From Candidatus Rhodoferax bjergmarkensis (GTDB lineage: Bacteria > Pseudomonadota > Gammaproteobacteria > Burkholderiales > Burkholderiaceae_C): a stretch of 64,000 bases of DNA. Positions 11,669 through 21,300 of the stretch are shown here, piece after piece. The position numbers were made by a program, and so were the translations under genes. Positions within the stretch are counted from its first letter, which is position 1; the number at the start of each line of letters is the position of its first letter. The DNA lies in NCBI GenBank assembly GCA_016708345.1, contig JADJFX010000038.1, positions 1-64,000 of the forward strand, given 5' to 3'. The notes below the pieces were generated by a model. The model worked only from the letters and a program-made list of their open reading frames with translations, made no database searches and was not told the DNA's origin.

Positions 11669-12526
11669 ACCGATTTCCTGAAGGACACCACAGACAACAC
11701 CGAAGCCAGCACAATCAAACCACCCCCAAGAGCGTTCGGGTGGTCAGCTCAGCGGTGCCCAGCACCACCGATGACACGCTGGCAAAAACCACCTCTGACA
11801 GCATGATGAGCGAGGTCACACTGACGCTTAAGTGCGCTGCGCCGTATTGCAGGGAAAATTGCCAGGCAAAAACGCAGCACTGAGGCACAGTACCGTGGTA
11901 ACCCACGCAACATCGGGCGATGGCAGGGCTTGCACCACCCCCGCAGTCATGCCAAAAGCGCAGCGCCGATGGACATCACCGCGCCACTACCAAACATGGC
12001 CATCATGCGCGTCGCATCGGGTGCCGATTCAACTTGCGCAGCAAGATCGTGGTCAGGCAAAGCAAATCCCCATGAGCGCCAGACCATCGGCCAGCTCTGC
12101 GGCACCGGCAGGGTGCCCGGTGTTTTGAGCACGATCACGACACCGACCAAAGCAAGTACACAGCGCATGACAGAACCCATATCGGGTTTTTCACCCAGCA
12201 TAGGCCAAGCCAGCAGTACAACCCAAGCAGGCATCAAATAAAACAGCAACACGACGCGCACCACATCGCCCACCGTGACCGCCCAGTTGAACCCCACATT
12301 GGTCAGCCCCGAGGCCAGCACCAGCAGCCACAAAAGCGGGTGGTGCCCAAACCCGCGCCAGGCACCGGCTCGCAGCACAGTCAAGCACAAGAGTGCAACG
12401 GTGATGATGGCGGTGGCCCACAAGGGGGTGCAGGCCAGGCGCCCGCAGGCGAAAAGGCCACCATGAAATGCCCCAGACAAAGGCATTCAGGACCAGTGCG
12501 GCTGCCGCCAGCACCTTAATCGGCAT
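11665..12526 (-). pseudogene. DMT superfamily (EamA-like) inner-membrane exporter, frameshifted
   Basis: The protein is a chain of hydrophobic segments: MPIKVLAAAALVLNAFVWG at the start, then LHPLWATAIITVALLCLTVL-like sequence, NVGFNWAVTVGDVVRVVLLF and WVVLLAWPMLGEKP (near 12180-12280), and near the end LGGGLIVLASVLSVVSF. The placement of GEKP after a membrane helix and the duplicated five-helix halves are typical of drug/metabolite transporters of the EamA type. The substrate is unknown. The start overlaps the stop of lplT (TGATG), so the two are probably co-transcribed. It has at least three frameshifts. Confidence 0.7.
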
Positions 12527-13862
12527 CAGTCACGACGCTGCCGTGAGCCCACCGCATCGGCAGCTCGGCGGTAAGGGTGGGGCTGATCGCCGACAAATTC
12601 AGAGCCATGGCGCTTGTCATTGCGCGCAATGCTGAGCAGGTGCTCCACTTCAGGACCAAATTGAACACAATTGCGCATGCCAGCGCTTGATGAGTGTCAT
12701 AAACCCGGCAATCACCAAGCCAAACGCGGTGATGGCACCAAAGGTGGGCAAACCCAGTCCGGTGGAAAGGCTGTACCAGCACCCAACATCAAAATGGCGG
12801 CTTGCTCATTGAAGTTTTGCACGGCAATCGATCGCCTGCGCACCATCAGGTTGTGCCCTCGATGCTGCAGCAGGGCATTCATGGGCACGACCAGAAACCA
12901 CCCAAGGCACCGAGCATGACTTGGTGAAGGGCGCGGCCACCCATACCTGTTAATAAAATAAGCAAAATGATCAGCAAGCCCAGGCCGATGCCCAGCAATC
13001 ACGCGCGGGCTATCTTCAAGGCGCATGCGCATGGAGGCCACCACATAGCCCCAATGGCCATGCCAATGGCCACCACACCTTGCAGCGCCGAGGCCTGCGT
13101 CACGCTGTAGCCCAGCGCCGCCGCCGCCCGTGCCAGCACGATAAACCGAAATTTCCGGCCACCCCCATATCAGGGGTGGTGGCAGCCAGCGATATCTGCC
13201 CCAGTTTGTCGCGCCACAAACGCGCATTGCAGGTCCAAAATCTGGCAACAGGTCGAAGATCTGCTGGGGCATCGGGCACAACACCGCATCAGTGCGTGAA
13301 TATGGGTGTTAAACCAAAGCCGCCAGCAAGTACGTAAAAATCAGAACACTGATGGCAGCTTCCGGTGGTGTCCACACTGGTGCCGATCAAGGGAAGATCA
13401 AATGACAACAACATCGGTGCCAGCATCGGCCCCACCAGTTGCCCCCAGCAATACGCCCAGAATAATGGAGGCGATGGTCAGCCCTCAATCCAGCCATTGG
13501 CCTTGACCAATTGCTGAGCGGGCAGCAACCCGTCAATATGCCGTATTTGGCCGGGGAATACGCCGCTGCGCCCAGCCCCACAATGGCATAGGCCAGCAAA
13601 GGGTGTGTGCCAAAACAGCATCATCAAGCCAACCAATGACCTTGATGAAGTTGTTGATGAGCATGACTGCCCTTGGGCCTTGAATCCGCAAAGGCCCCGA
13701 CAAAGGTGCCAGAATCACGAAACAAGGCGAACATGGCACCAAAGCAGCCTGTTGCCACCTGGGCTTTGCTGCTTCGCACATTGACCGCTGCCACAAACAG
13801 TGCGTTGTCGGCCAGCGAGCCGAAAAACTGCGCGAGCATGATGGTGAAAAACTGCGTTTCAT
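12526..13862 (-). pseudogene. lplT: lysophospholipid transporter LplT, frameshifted
   Basis: LplT moves lysophospholipids across the inner membrane for re-acylation. The start MKRSF leads into LAQFFGSLADNALFVAAVNV (13760-13839), VMLINNFIKVIGWL (near 13625-13670), AAYSPAKYGILT (near 13530-13570), LVVPMNALLQHRGHNLM (near 12850-12905) and SIAVQNFNEQAAILMLGAG (near 12775-12835), all characteristic of LplT in betaproteobacteria. These sit in different frames with one-base shifts between. alr is divergent, 123 bases upstream, an arrangement often seen for this pair. Confidence 0.8.
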
Positions 13863-13985
13863 TGTCTACCGGCGCGCATCAGTGGGGACCGACGCGGTAT
13901 GTTTGTAATAGGATCTCCAGCGATCCCGCGTTATAGCATGCCCCGGCAGTGTCAAAATCCGCAACCTTATCACCACGTCAGCGCC

Positions 13986-15107
13986 ATGCCACGTCCCATC
14001 CACGCGACTGTTCACACCGCTGCGCTGCGCCAACTCTGGCCCGTCTGAGTCAGGCGGCCCCGATGCACGCGAGTTCATGGTCGTCAAAGCCAACGCCTAT
14101 GGTCACGGCATTGAACGTGTGTTTGAAGGTTTTCGGGCGGCTGATGGTTTTGGCCTGCTTGACTTCGACGAGGCGCGCAGCGTGTGCGCGACTTGGGGTG
14201 GCGTGGCCCGATTTTGCTGCTCGAAGGCGCATTCGAATTGCGCGACCTGGAGTGTGTTCACGCTTCGGGCTGTGGGCACACCGTGCACTGCGACGAACAA
14301 ATTGACATGCTCGCCACCCACAAGACCAACAATGCCGCACCGCGTCTTTTCAAATGAACCCGCATGAACCGTCTCGGCTTTCCCCGCAGCAGTACCGCGC
14401 CGTTTGGACACGTTTGAACGCACTGCCTCAGGCGGATGAAATTTTTGATGACCCATTTCAGCGACGCCGACGGCCCTGTTGGCGTAACCACCAAATGGCG
14501 GTGTTTGACACCACAACCCCGTGATCTGTTGGGCGAGCGAACCTGAGCAACAGCGCGGGCCATGCTGCGTCACACCACGCCGTTTCACAGTGCCAGCGGG
14601 CACCGTGAAACCCACGGGCATCCGACTGGGTTCGCGCGGGCATTACCTGGACGGCAGTGCGCCAGACTTCCCGCAGCACTCGGCACAACAACGGAACCGA
14701 GCCCGGCATGACGTTGACTGCAAAAATAATAGCAACCCAAGACCTTGCGACAGGTGCAAGTTGGCTATGGCTCTGTATTTATCGCAAAACCCATGCGGAT
14801 CGGCGTCGTTTCGTGCGGCTACGCTGACGGGTATCCGCGTGCGCTAGGCACTGGCACCCGGTGCTGGTTCAGGCATTCGGAACCTGTTCTGGTCGGAAGG
14901 GTCAGTATGGACATGATGACTGTGGATCTCACGCCGCTGATGGACGCCGGTGTGGGTGCAGGGTTTGGCAGTGAAGTCACCCTGTGGGGCCGGGCAGCCA
15001 ACGGTGTTGTGCTGGGCATTGACGAAGTGGCTCACTGCGCCGGCACTGTAGGGTACGAGCTGATGTGCGCGCTTTCTGCCCGCGTACCTGTGTTGGAGGC
15101 TGACTGA
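13986..15107 (+). pseudogene. alr: alanine racemase Alr, frameshifted
   Basis: Alanine racemase makes D-alanine for peptidoglycan using PLP. The start MPRPIHATVHTAALR is typical. The PLP-lysine region appears as VVKANAYGHGIERV (14077-14120), followed by DGFGLLDFDEAR and LLEGAFELRDLE-like sequence. The last third is uninterrupted and fully conserved: VGYGSVFIAKPMRIGVVSCG, GYADGYPRALGTGT, VGRVSMDMMTVDLT and GYELMCALSARVP. The first two thirds carry many indels. Alanine racemase is normally needed for growth unless a second copy exists, so the damage is more likely sequence error than decay. The stop overlaps the next start (TGATG). Confidence 0.82.
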
Positions 15108-16340
15108 TGCAATACGTTCCGGTTCCCGTTGCCATGCTCGAAACCGGCCGGTCGCTGCCGGTGGACATGTGGAGTCCGGACGGCAGGCTTCTGCTGCGAA
15201 AAGGCCAGTCCATCGTATCCGAACAGCAAAAACGAATGCTGGAGGCGCACGAGGCCTGCATGACCCCGGTCGATGCGAACGCATGGCAAAAAAAGCTTTT
15301 GAGCGGGTCATTCGCGCCATGCTCAGGGATGGCATCGACATTGAAACCATTGCCCACACCTGCATGCCAGAAGAAATTCTGGAGTCCGACTACATCGTGA
15401 CCGCTGAAGTCAACGGTGGCTGGCTTGATTGCAAATCATTCTGCAGGGCCTGCTGTACCGGTGAGGCTGCCATCAGCCCTCTGTCCCGCTTGCAGGGCAT
15501 TCAGCAGAAAGCTTGGAGCTGCTCAAGAGCAATCCGGATGAATGCCTTTCATCCCGTTCCGTGCGCTGGCCGACCCCTCACTGGAGTTATTGTGCTACCC
15601 ATGCCTTGTTGTGCGCCGTCGTCTGCGAACTGACCGCCGAAAAGCTGGGTGTGTCCGACATGGCCAGAAACACACTGTTCAACGCAGCACTGGTGATGAA
15701 CATCGGCATGGCGTGGAGCAGGACCGAATGGCCCGCCAAACGTCCATCATCAACGATGCCCAGCGCAAGTTGATCAAGGAGCACCCCCAAAAGAGCCATG
15801 ACATTTTGCGCACATTCGGCGTGGATGACATTGACCAGCTCGACATCGTGCTCTGGCACCACGAAGCGGATGAAACCCACGGCCTAGCTTGCACTATTGA
15901 GTGCCGCCGCATTTTGCGGGTAGCGGACGGCTTTGTGGCCAAGATGGCCTCGCGCAAAACGAGGCTGGCCATGTCGCCCATGGGTGCCGTCAAGGCCATT
16001 TTTCTGGAGTCCACCCAAGGCTCGGCCTCGCCCGGTGCCGCCATGGCCACGGCACTCGGGTTCTATCCGCCGGGCACTTACGTTCAATTGGTCAATGGCG
16101 AAAAAGCTGTGTCCGTCGCACGCGGGCGGCGCGCCAACAACCCACATGTGGTGAGCATCATCAACCCCGGTGGCATGCCACTGAGCAAATACATCTACCG
16201 CGACACCACCGACCCCCACTTCGCCATTCGCTCACCCATCAATGCGGAAAAGTCAAAGTCAAGGTCAGTCTTGAAAAAAAGCATTGAAGGCCCGCGCTGA
16301 ACGTGGTGCGGACCCCGAACCAGCGCCATTCAAGGCCTGA
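15107..16340 (+). pseudogene. HD-domain signalling phosphohydrolase-like protein, frameshifted
   Basis: The N-terminus (MQYVPVPVAMLETGRSLPVD, RLLLRKGQSIV) matches the short beta-rich domain often found before HD or HD-GYP domains. The middle contains THALLCAVVCELTAEKLGV and HPQKSHDILRTFGVDDID, and LWHHEADETHG supplies histidines of a probable HD-type metal site. The C-terminus is continuous (ALGFYPPGTYVQLVNGEKAV, ANNPHVVSIINPGG), as in HD-GYP-like proteins. A canonical GYP motif is not seen, so cyclic di-GMP hydrolysis is only a guess. It overlaps alr by one base and meets the next minus-strand gene at its stop. About four frameshifts. Confidence 0.6.
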
Positions 16341-16815
16341 CGGGATCCCAAGGCTCTTGGGCAAAGTAGGCCTCCATGCCGGGCTGGCGATGCGGATTGC
16401 CTGCGAGTCCCCAATGGCAGGTGAGGCGGGGGTAGTTGTCAAGATCACTGCCGACCAGGCAAACCATCTCTTGCGGGCGGCGTTCGTTCCACTTGAAAGC
16501 CAACACATAAGCTTCGCCAGGGTCCGCGCGTCGGATAACGCCAAACAGGCGGCTTCGCTTGCCACCAATGTCACGACTTAAGCGCAGTTGTGCGCCCACT
16601 CTGTCGATGCGCGCGGTTCCCGTGTAGGTCTGCGTACTGTCCGGGTGGCGTCCGATCAACTGGTAACGTCCCGGCACAAAACTCCATTGGTATGGTTCCT
16701 CTGACTCGCCGCCATAGACCGGCGTGAACGAAGTGATCAGCAATGCCAACGCGGCATGGCGCCATTGCCGGACAGTCGCCCTAGACCTCGCCAAGGAGGC
16801 TGAATCAAAGTTCAT
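16330..16815 (-). CDS. small exported protein of unknown function
   Basis: An uninterrupted 161-residue protein, notable because all its neighbours are frameshifted. I chose the ATG at 16815 rather than the longer frame because it gives MNFDSASLARSRATVRQWRH followed by a hydrophobic stretch (AALALLITSFTPVYGG) that reads as a signal peptide. The mature part is rich in aromatic and charged residues and has two cysteines (MVCLV and RLTCHW), which could form a disulfide. I do not recognise the family. Its stop overlaps the end of the convergent HD-domain gene. Confidence 0.6.
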   Translation of the reverse strand: MNFDSASLARSRATVRQWRHAALALLITSFTPVYGGESEEPYQWSFVPGRYQLIGRHPDSTQTYTGTARIDRVGAQLRLSRDIGGKRSRLFGVIRRADPGEAYVLAFKWNERRPQEMVCLVGSDLDNYPRLTCHWGLAGNPHRQPGMEAYFAQEPWDPVRP

Positions 16816-16869
16816 CGCTGCCGCTTTTGCCAGGACAAAATTGGTACATACCCCAAGTGTAGATGGCGA

Positions 16870-17500
16870 CATTACAAACACGCACCCGACGAACAAACTT
16901 GATGACTTCAACCCAGACCACGCTGACCAGCCCGAGAAGCATGGCTGTCAGCAGCTTGCCGGGTGCCAGAGGTTCAAAGAAAAACAAACCCGCCAAACCC
17001 GGCAGGCTACTCAGTGGTGGTGGCGTAGTCGATACGCAGGTGTTCACCCTGCCCACTGATCGGCCCTTGCGCATAGAGTTGCGCCACGGTCATGCGGTTT
17101 TCGGTCAGGTGCCGGTCTTGTCCACGCACAGCACACTGGTCGCACCCAGCGTCTCGATGGCGGCAATGCGCCGGGTCAGCACTTTTTCCTTCGACAAGCG
17201 CCGGGCACCTGCAGGCAGGCAACACCGTGAGCACCACCGTGAACTCCTGCGGCAGCAGCGCCATGGGCAGCGCTATGCCCGCCAGCAAAGCGGCCAACCA
17301 GTCGCCGCGCATCAGACCAAACGCCAGCACCGTGAAGAGACTCGCGCCAAAGGCAATAAAGGCCAACACCTTAACCAATTGGACGGTTTGTTTTTTCAGC
17401 GGCGAACGCTCACTGCTCAAAGTCTCCAGCGCGGCACCGATGCAACCGATCTCACTGCGCGCCGGTGGCCGTCACCCGCGCTGTGCCATGGCTATCAAAT
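16870..17500 (-). pseudogene. P-type cation ATPase remnant with central domain deleted
   Basis: The upstream part encodes the end of the actuator domain and a helix pair (SSERSPLKKQTVQLVKVL, LAFIAFGASLFTVLAFGLM, then MALLPQEFTVVLTV) followed by a damaged phosphorylation motif whose tail is LTENRMTVAQLYAQG. About 25 codons later the sequence jumps to the last membrane helices of the same family (LAGLFFFEPLAPGKLLTAML, then LGLVSVVWVEVIKFVRR). The nucleotide-binding domain and four or more helices, roughly a kilobase, are missing, as is the N-terminal part. Indels alone cannot explain this, so it is a real deletion or an assembly join. Confidence 0.65.
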
Positions 17501-17530
17501 TATGCGCTGCCAGTGCCCTTCGCACGATGC
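17491..17530 (-). repeat. degenerate copy of dispersed palindromic repeat family A
   Basis: The stretch beginning GCTATCAAATTATGCGCTGCC resembles the left end of repeat family A but has lost most of the central palindrome. It lies at the broken upstream end of the P-type ATPase remnant. Confidence 0.35.
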
Positions 17531-17623
17531 CAGCAACTGGCTGGCCGCATGATGCAAATGCTGAAACGCCGCAGCTGCGCTCAACACATCCAAGTTGCCC
17601 AAGATGGTCAACTTTTCATTCAT

Positions 17624-17685
17624 CATTTTGGTGCTTGCGCACGTAGAATATGCGCAAGCAGCTATTATTTGATAGTAAAACAGGC
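17624..17685 (-). repeat. dispersed palindromic repeat family A
   Basis: Read on the minus strand this is ACTATCAAATAATAGCTGC followed by a perfect nine-base inverted repeat (GCTTGCGCA, nine-base loop, TGCGCAAGC). It is the most symmetrical copy in the window. It lies between the ATPase remnant and the CDF gene. Shared marks of the family are an A/T-rich head GCTATnAAATnATAGCTGC, a TTGCGCA...TGCGCAA hairpin and a T-rich tail often ending TTTTGACC. Confidence 0.8.
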
Positions 17686-17722
17686 CCCGCAAGACGCCCC
17701 ATCCGCTTTCTCACCTTCCGCC

Positions 17723-18673
17723 ATGAACTTCCCTGAACTTGACGACGACTCCGAAAATGCCGCCCACAGCCCGGCCGAGCGGGCGCTGGCGGCCTCGCGC
17801 AGCACCTGGTCAGCGTGGCCGTCAACCTTGTGTTGACCTTCACCCAGATTGTGGTGGGCGTGCTGGCCAAGTCACAGGGTTTGATTGCCGACGGTATTCA
17901 CTCCCTGTCTGACCTGATTGCGGACTTTGTGGTGCTGTTTGCCAGTCACCACGCCCAAAAGGACGCTGACGCCGACCACCCTTGGCCACCAGCGTTTTGA
18001 GACCGCCGCTTCGCTGGTGCTCGGAGCTCTTTTGCTGGCGGTGGGTGGGCATGTTGTGGTCTGCCTTTCGCAAACTGGAAAGCCCTGATACCGTACAAAC
18101 AGTTCACGTCATGGCCCTGTGGGTGGCGGGCGGGGCCTTGATTGCCAAGGAGCTGCTGTTTCGCTACATGCTGGCAGTGGCCAAGCGCGTCAAATCAAGC
18201 ATGCTGGTGGCCAATGCCCGCATGCCCGCTCTGATGCGGCCTCTTCGCTGGTGGTGGGCATCGGCATTGCGGGCAACCCGCGGGTTACCCCATTCTGACC
18301 CCATTGCCGCGCTGATCGTCGGCTTCATGGTCGCGAAGATGGGCTGGGGGTTCGGCTGGGATGCGCTGCACGACCTGATGGACCGCGCGGTGGACGAAGA
18401 GGAAGTCAAAGCCATTCGCCAGACTTTAAAGGAGACACCGGGCGTCAGTGACGTGCACGATGTACGCACCCGCAAGATGGGCGACATGATTGTGGTGGAC
18501 GCACACATCGAGGTGGACGCCACCATCACCGTCGAAGCCGGGCACGACATTGCCGTCCTGGCGCGCCAGCGGTGCTGCAGCGCCATCGGGTGCTGAACCT
18601 GATGACGCATGTAGACCCCTGGCACCGGCCCGATCTGGACCATGCCATGCTGGTTGCGCCATCGAGAAAGTAA
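17723..18673 (+). pseudogene. cation diffusion facilitator (CDF) metal transporter, frameshifted
   Basis: Recovered blocks are AVNLVLTFTQIVVGVLAKSQ, GLIADGIHSLSDLIADFVVL (metal site 2 aspartates in helix 2, near 17880-17940), the PLGHQRFETAAS-like linker, KSSMLVANA (helix 5 region), and a C-terminal cytoplasmic domain with TPGVSDVHDVRTRKMGDM and VDAHIEVDATITVEAGHDIA. This is a CDF family exporter of divalent metals such as zinc or iron across the inner membrane. Three or four shifts break the frame, including one after the first 30 codons. The C-terminus ends on MLVAPSRK. Start by homology to a short acidic N-terminus. Confidence 0.75.
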
Positions 18674-18714
18674 GTCCGGACCAGCCCCGCACAGCCGACT
18701 CATGTTTTTACAAT

Positions 18715-18772
18715 AAAAACCGGCACTTGCGCCCGTCAATAGTGCGCAACCAGCTATTTTATTTATAGCAAA
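18715..18772 (-). repeat. dispersed palindromic repeat family A
   Basis: On the minus strand this reads TGCTATAAATAAAATAGCTGG, then TTGCGCACTATTGACGGGCGCAA, with the same layout as the other copies. It fills most of the gap between the CDF gene and radA. Confidence 0.75.
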
Positions 18773-18802
18773 ATTACACCTGACGTACCTGAAATAATTC
18801 CC

Positions 18803-20168
18803 ATGGCGAAAGAAAAAACTGTTTACGTCTGCTCCGACTGTGGCGGCATCAGCCCCAAATGGCTGGGCAAATGCCCCAGTTGCAATGCCTGGAACACGCT
18901 GATCGAGTCCGTCCCCGAAAACACGGCACCCACCAAGAACCGCTTCGCGTCGCTGGCCAAGACCGCTGAAGTCGTCACCCTGGGCGATATTGACGCGGTG
19001 GACATGGCGCGCACCCCCACCGGCCATGAGGAGCTGGACCGCGTGCTGGGTGGCGGCATTGTGGAAGGTGGTGTGGTGCTGATCGGCGGCGACCCCGGCA
19101 TTGGCAAGTCCACCCTGCTGCTGCAGGCGCTCGACTCCCTGCAGCGCAGCGGGCAGGCTACCTTGTATGTCACGGGGGAGGAAAGCGGTGCCCAGGTGGC
19201 GCTGCGCTCACGCCGGCTCGGGCTGGACCACTCGCAGGTCAAGGTGCTGGCCGAGATTCAACTGAAAAATCCTGGCCACACTGGAGGCCATGCAGCCCGA
19301 CATTGCCGTCATCGACTCGATTCAAACCGTCTATTCCGACCAGCTCACCTCCGCGCCCGGCTCGGTCGCGCAGGTGCGTGAATGTGCTGCCCACCTGACG
19401 CGCGCGGCCAAGGCCAACGGCGTGAGCATTGTGCTGGTTGGCCACGTCACCAAAGATGGCGCACTGGCCGGGCCGCGCGTACTGGAGCACATGGTGGACA
19501 CAGTGCTGTATTTTGAGGGCGACACCCACAGCAGCTTTCGGCTGGTGCGCGCCATCAAAAACCGCTTTGGCGCGGTCAACGAAATTGGCGTGTTTGCCAT
19601 GACCGAGCGCGGCCTCAAAGGCGTCTCCAACCCCAGCGCTATTTTCTTGAGCCAGCACGCCGAGCCGGTGCCCGGCAGCTGCGTGATGGTCACGCTGGAA
19701 GGCACACGCCCGATGCTGGTCGAGATTCAGGCCTTGGTGGACAGCGGTGGCCCCTCCCCCCGACGCCTGTCAGTGGGGCTGGACAAAGACCGGCTGGCCA
19801 TGCTGCTGGCCGTGCTGCACCGCCACGCAGGTGTGGCCTGCATGGACCAGGATGTGTTTGTGAACGCGGTGGGCGGGGTGCGCATCAGCGAGCCGGCGGC
19901 TGATCTGGCGGTGCTGCTGGCCATCACGTCGAGCTTGCGCGGCAAACCGCTGCCCAAAGGCTTTTTTGCGTTTGGTGAAGTGGGGCTGGCCGGAGAGGTG
20001 CGCCCAGCGCCGCGCGGTCAGGAGCGGCTGAAAGAAGCGGCCAAGCTGGGTTTCAGCGTGGCGGTGGTGCCCAAAGCCAATGCACCCAAAAAGCCCATCG
20101 AGGGCCTCACCATCCACGCCGTCGAGCGGGTCGAGCAGGCAATGGAGGTGGTGCGGTCCATGGGGTAA
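18803..20168 (+). CDS. radA: DNA repair protein RadA (one frameshift)
   Basis: RadA is a RecA-related ATPase that helps branch migration during recombination. The N-terminal zinc finger is CSDCGGISPKWLGKCPSC, the Walker A is GGDPGIGKST, and the RadA-specific KNRFG motif occurs in the second half (near 19558-19572), followed by the Lon-like C-terminal domain (DQDVFVNAVGGVRISEPAAD). The frame shifts near 19263, where the expected LEKILATLEAMQ appears as LKNPGHTGG; two bases seem to be missing from a run of G and A. This is most likely a sequencing error in an otherwise conserved gene and marks the right edge of the disrupted zone. Confidence 0.9.
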
Positions 20169-20229
20169 AACTCAAACAGCAAAATAATGGGGGGTGTCAT
20201 GCAAGTTGGTGGTCGGTGCAAAGTGCGCC

Positions 20230-20988
20230 TCATTGCCCAAACGAGTCATACCCCGTCTTGCAGATCAGCCCCAGGACCACCAGCATGAACACCACCCGCA
20301 CAAAGCCGGTGCCGTGTTGAAGGGCCAGGCGGGTGCCGAGCAGGCTGCCGACCACATTGGCCACGGCCATGACCAACACAAAGTGCCACCAGATGTGGCC
20401 CTTGGCGATAAAAAGTGCCAGGGCGGCTACGTTGGTGGCGGCATTGACCAGCTTTGCGCTGGCAGAGGCGCTCAGAAAATCGTAGCCCAACACACGTACA
20501 AACAAAAAGACCAGAAAGCTCCCGGTGCCAGGGCCAAAAAAGCCGTCGTAAAACCCGATCAGCGCCCCGATGGCCGCCGCCGCCCAGCCCTCACGCGCGC
20601 CCGTAAAGCGCGGCGCGTGCTTGCGACCCAGGTCTTTCTTGAGCAGGGTGTAAACCAGCACCGCCAGCAAGACGAAGGGCAGCAGACGGCGCAGGTAAAG
20701 GGGCGACACCACGGTGACCAGGGCCGCACCGGCAAAGGCCGCCACCAAGCCAGCGCCCGCCGCTGGCAGCAAGGCGGCCCAGCGCATCTCGACCTTGCGG
20801 CTGTACTGCCAGGTGGCAAAGGCAGTGCCCCAGACGGAAGCGCCCTTGTTGGTGCCAAACAGCGTAGCCGGGTGCGCAGCCGGAAAAGTGGCGAACAAGG
20901 CAGGCACCAAAATCAGGCCTCCGCCGCCCACCATGGCATCTACACAACCCGCCAGAAGCGAAGCGAGTGAGACGATCAAGAGTTCCAT
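20230..20988 (-). CDS. TauE/SafE family membrane permease
   Basis: A 252-residue inner-membrane protein with seven to eight hydrophobic segments. The conserved family patterns are visible: CVDAMVGGGGLILVPAL after the first helix and LIGFYDGFFGPGTGSFLVF in the middle, the duplicated glycine-rich motif of the TauE/SafE (sulfite exporter-like) fold. Members export organosulfur or related anions; the substrate here is unknown. It converges with radA (62 bases apart). No adjacent metabolic gene hints at the substrate. Confidence 0.88.
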   Translation of the reverse strand: MELLIVSLASLLAGCVDAMVGGGGLILVPALFATFPAAHPATLFGTNKGASVWGTAFATWQYSRKVEMRWAALLPAAGAGLVAAFAGAALVTVVSPLYLRRLLPFVLLAVLVYTLLKKDLGRKHAPRFTGAREGWAAAAIGALIGFYDGFFGPGTGSFLVFLFVRVLGYDFLSASASAKLVNAATNVAALALFIAKGHIWWHFVLVMAVANVVGSLLGTRLALQHGTGFVRVVFMLVVLGLICKTGYDSFGQ

Positions 20989-21026
20989 GGGGGCATTTTC
21001 GCATTGCGCAACGAGCTCAAAACACT

Positions 21027-21085
21027 ACACTTTTGATAGCTGCCTGCGCACTATTGACCTGCGCAAACCGCCTATTTGATCAAAA
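21027..21085 (+). repeat. dispersed palindromic repeat family A
   Basis: Plus orientation: TTTTGATAGCTGCCTGCGCAC, then ATTGACCTGCGCAAACCGCC and a T/A-rich tail. It lies 40 bases upstream of the TauE gene start and abuts the terminator hairpin that follows. Confidence 0.75.
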
Positions 21086-21217
21086 AAAAATGGCACCGGG
21101 TATGCCGGTGCCATTTTTCAGCCGCAGTTGCTTTTGAGAGTGCTATTTTTGTTCGCCCACGTGGGAGTGTCTCCAGGGCCTTTCTCCTTCAATAGAGCCA
21201 GTGGCCCTGTGATGAGT
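21082..21217 (-). ncRNA. candidate small RNA or structured 3' UTR
   Basis: On the minus strand, a TATAGT box at 21224-21229 precedes about 135 bases that end in the strong terminator at 21090-21119. The transcript would contain an AGGGCC/GGCCCT stem (21203-21208 with 21175-21180) enclosing a loop with GAAGGAGAAA, and a CCCACGTGGG palindrome. There is no open frame of note. A good -35 box is not obvious, so it could instead be the 3' UTR of the GMC gene. I do not recognise an Rfam family. Confidence 0.4.
21090..21119 (-). terminator. Rho-independent terminator (bidirectional shape)
   Basis: A ten-base stem (ATGGCACCGG / CCGGTGCCAT) with a five-base loop is followed by nine T on the minus strand and five T on the plus strand. 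On the minus strand it would end transcripts arriving from the GMC oxidoreductase gene or from the candidate small RNA just upstream. Confidence 0.85.
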
Positions 21218-21300
21218 AGCCGCACTATACCCATCAATTCATGCGCGGGCATCGGGGCATACCCTTGGTTGATTGAACCTAGTGTTGACGCCGCGCGCGC

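Noticed and set aside
17495..17692. A 65-codon minus-strand gene starting MRGLFYYQIIAACAYS
   Set aside because: Its N-terminus is the translated repeat family A and the rest resembles nothing; it lies between two repeat copies beside a broken ATPase.
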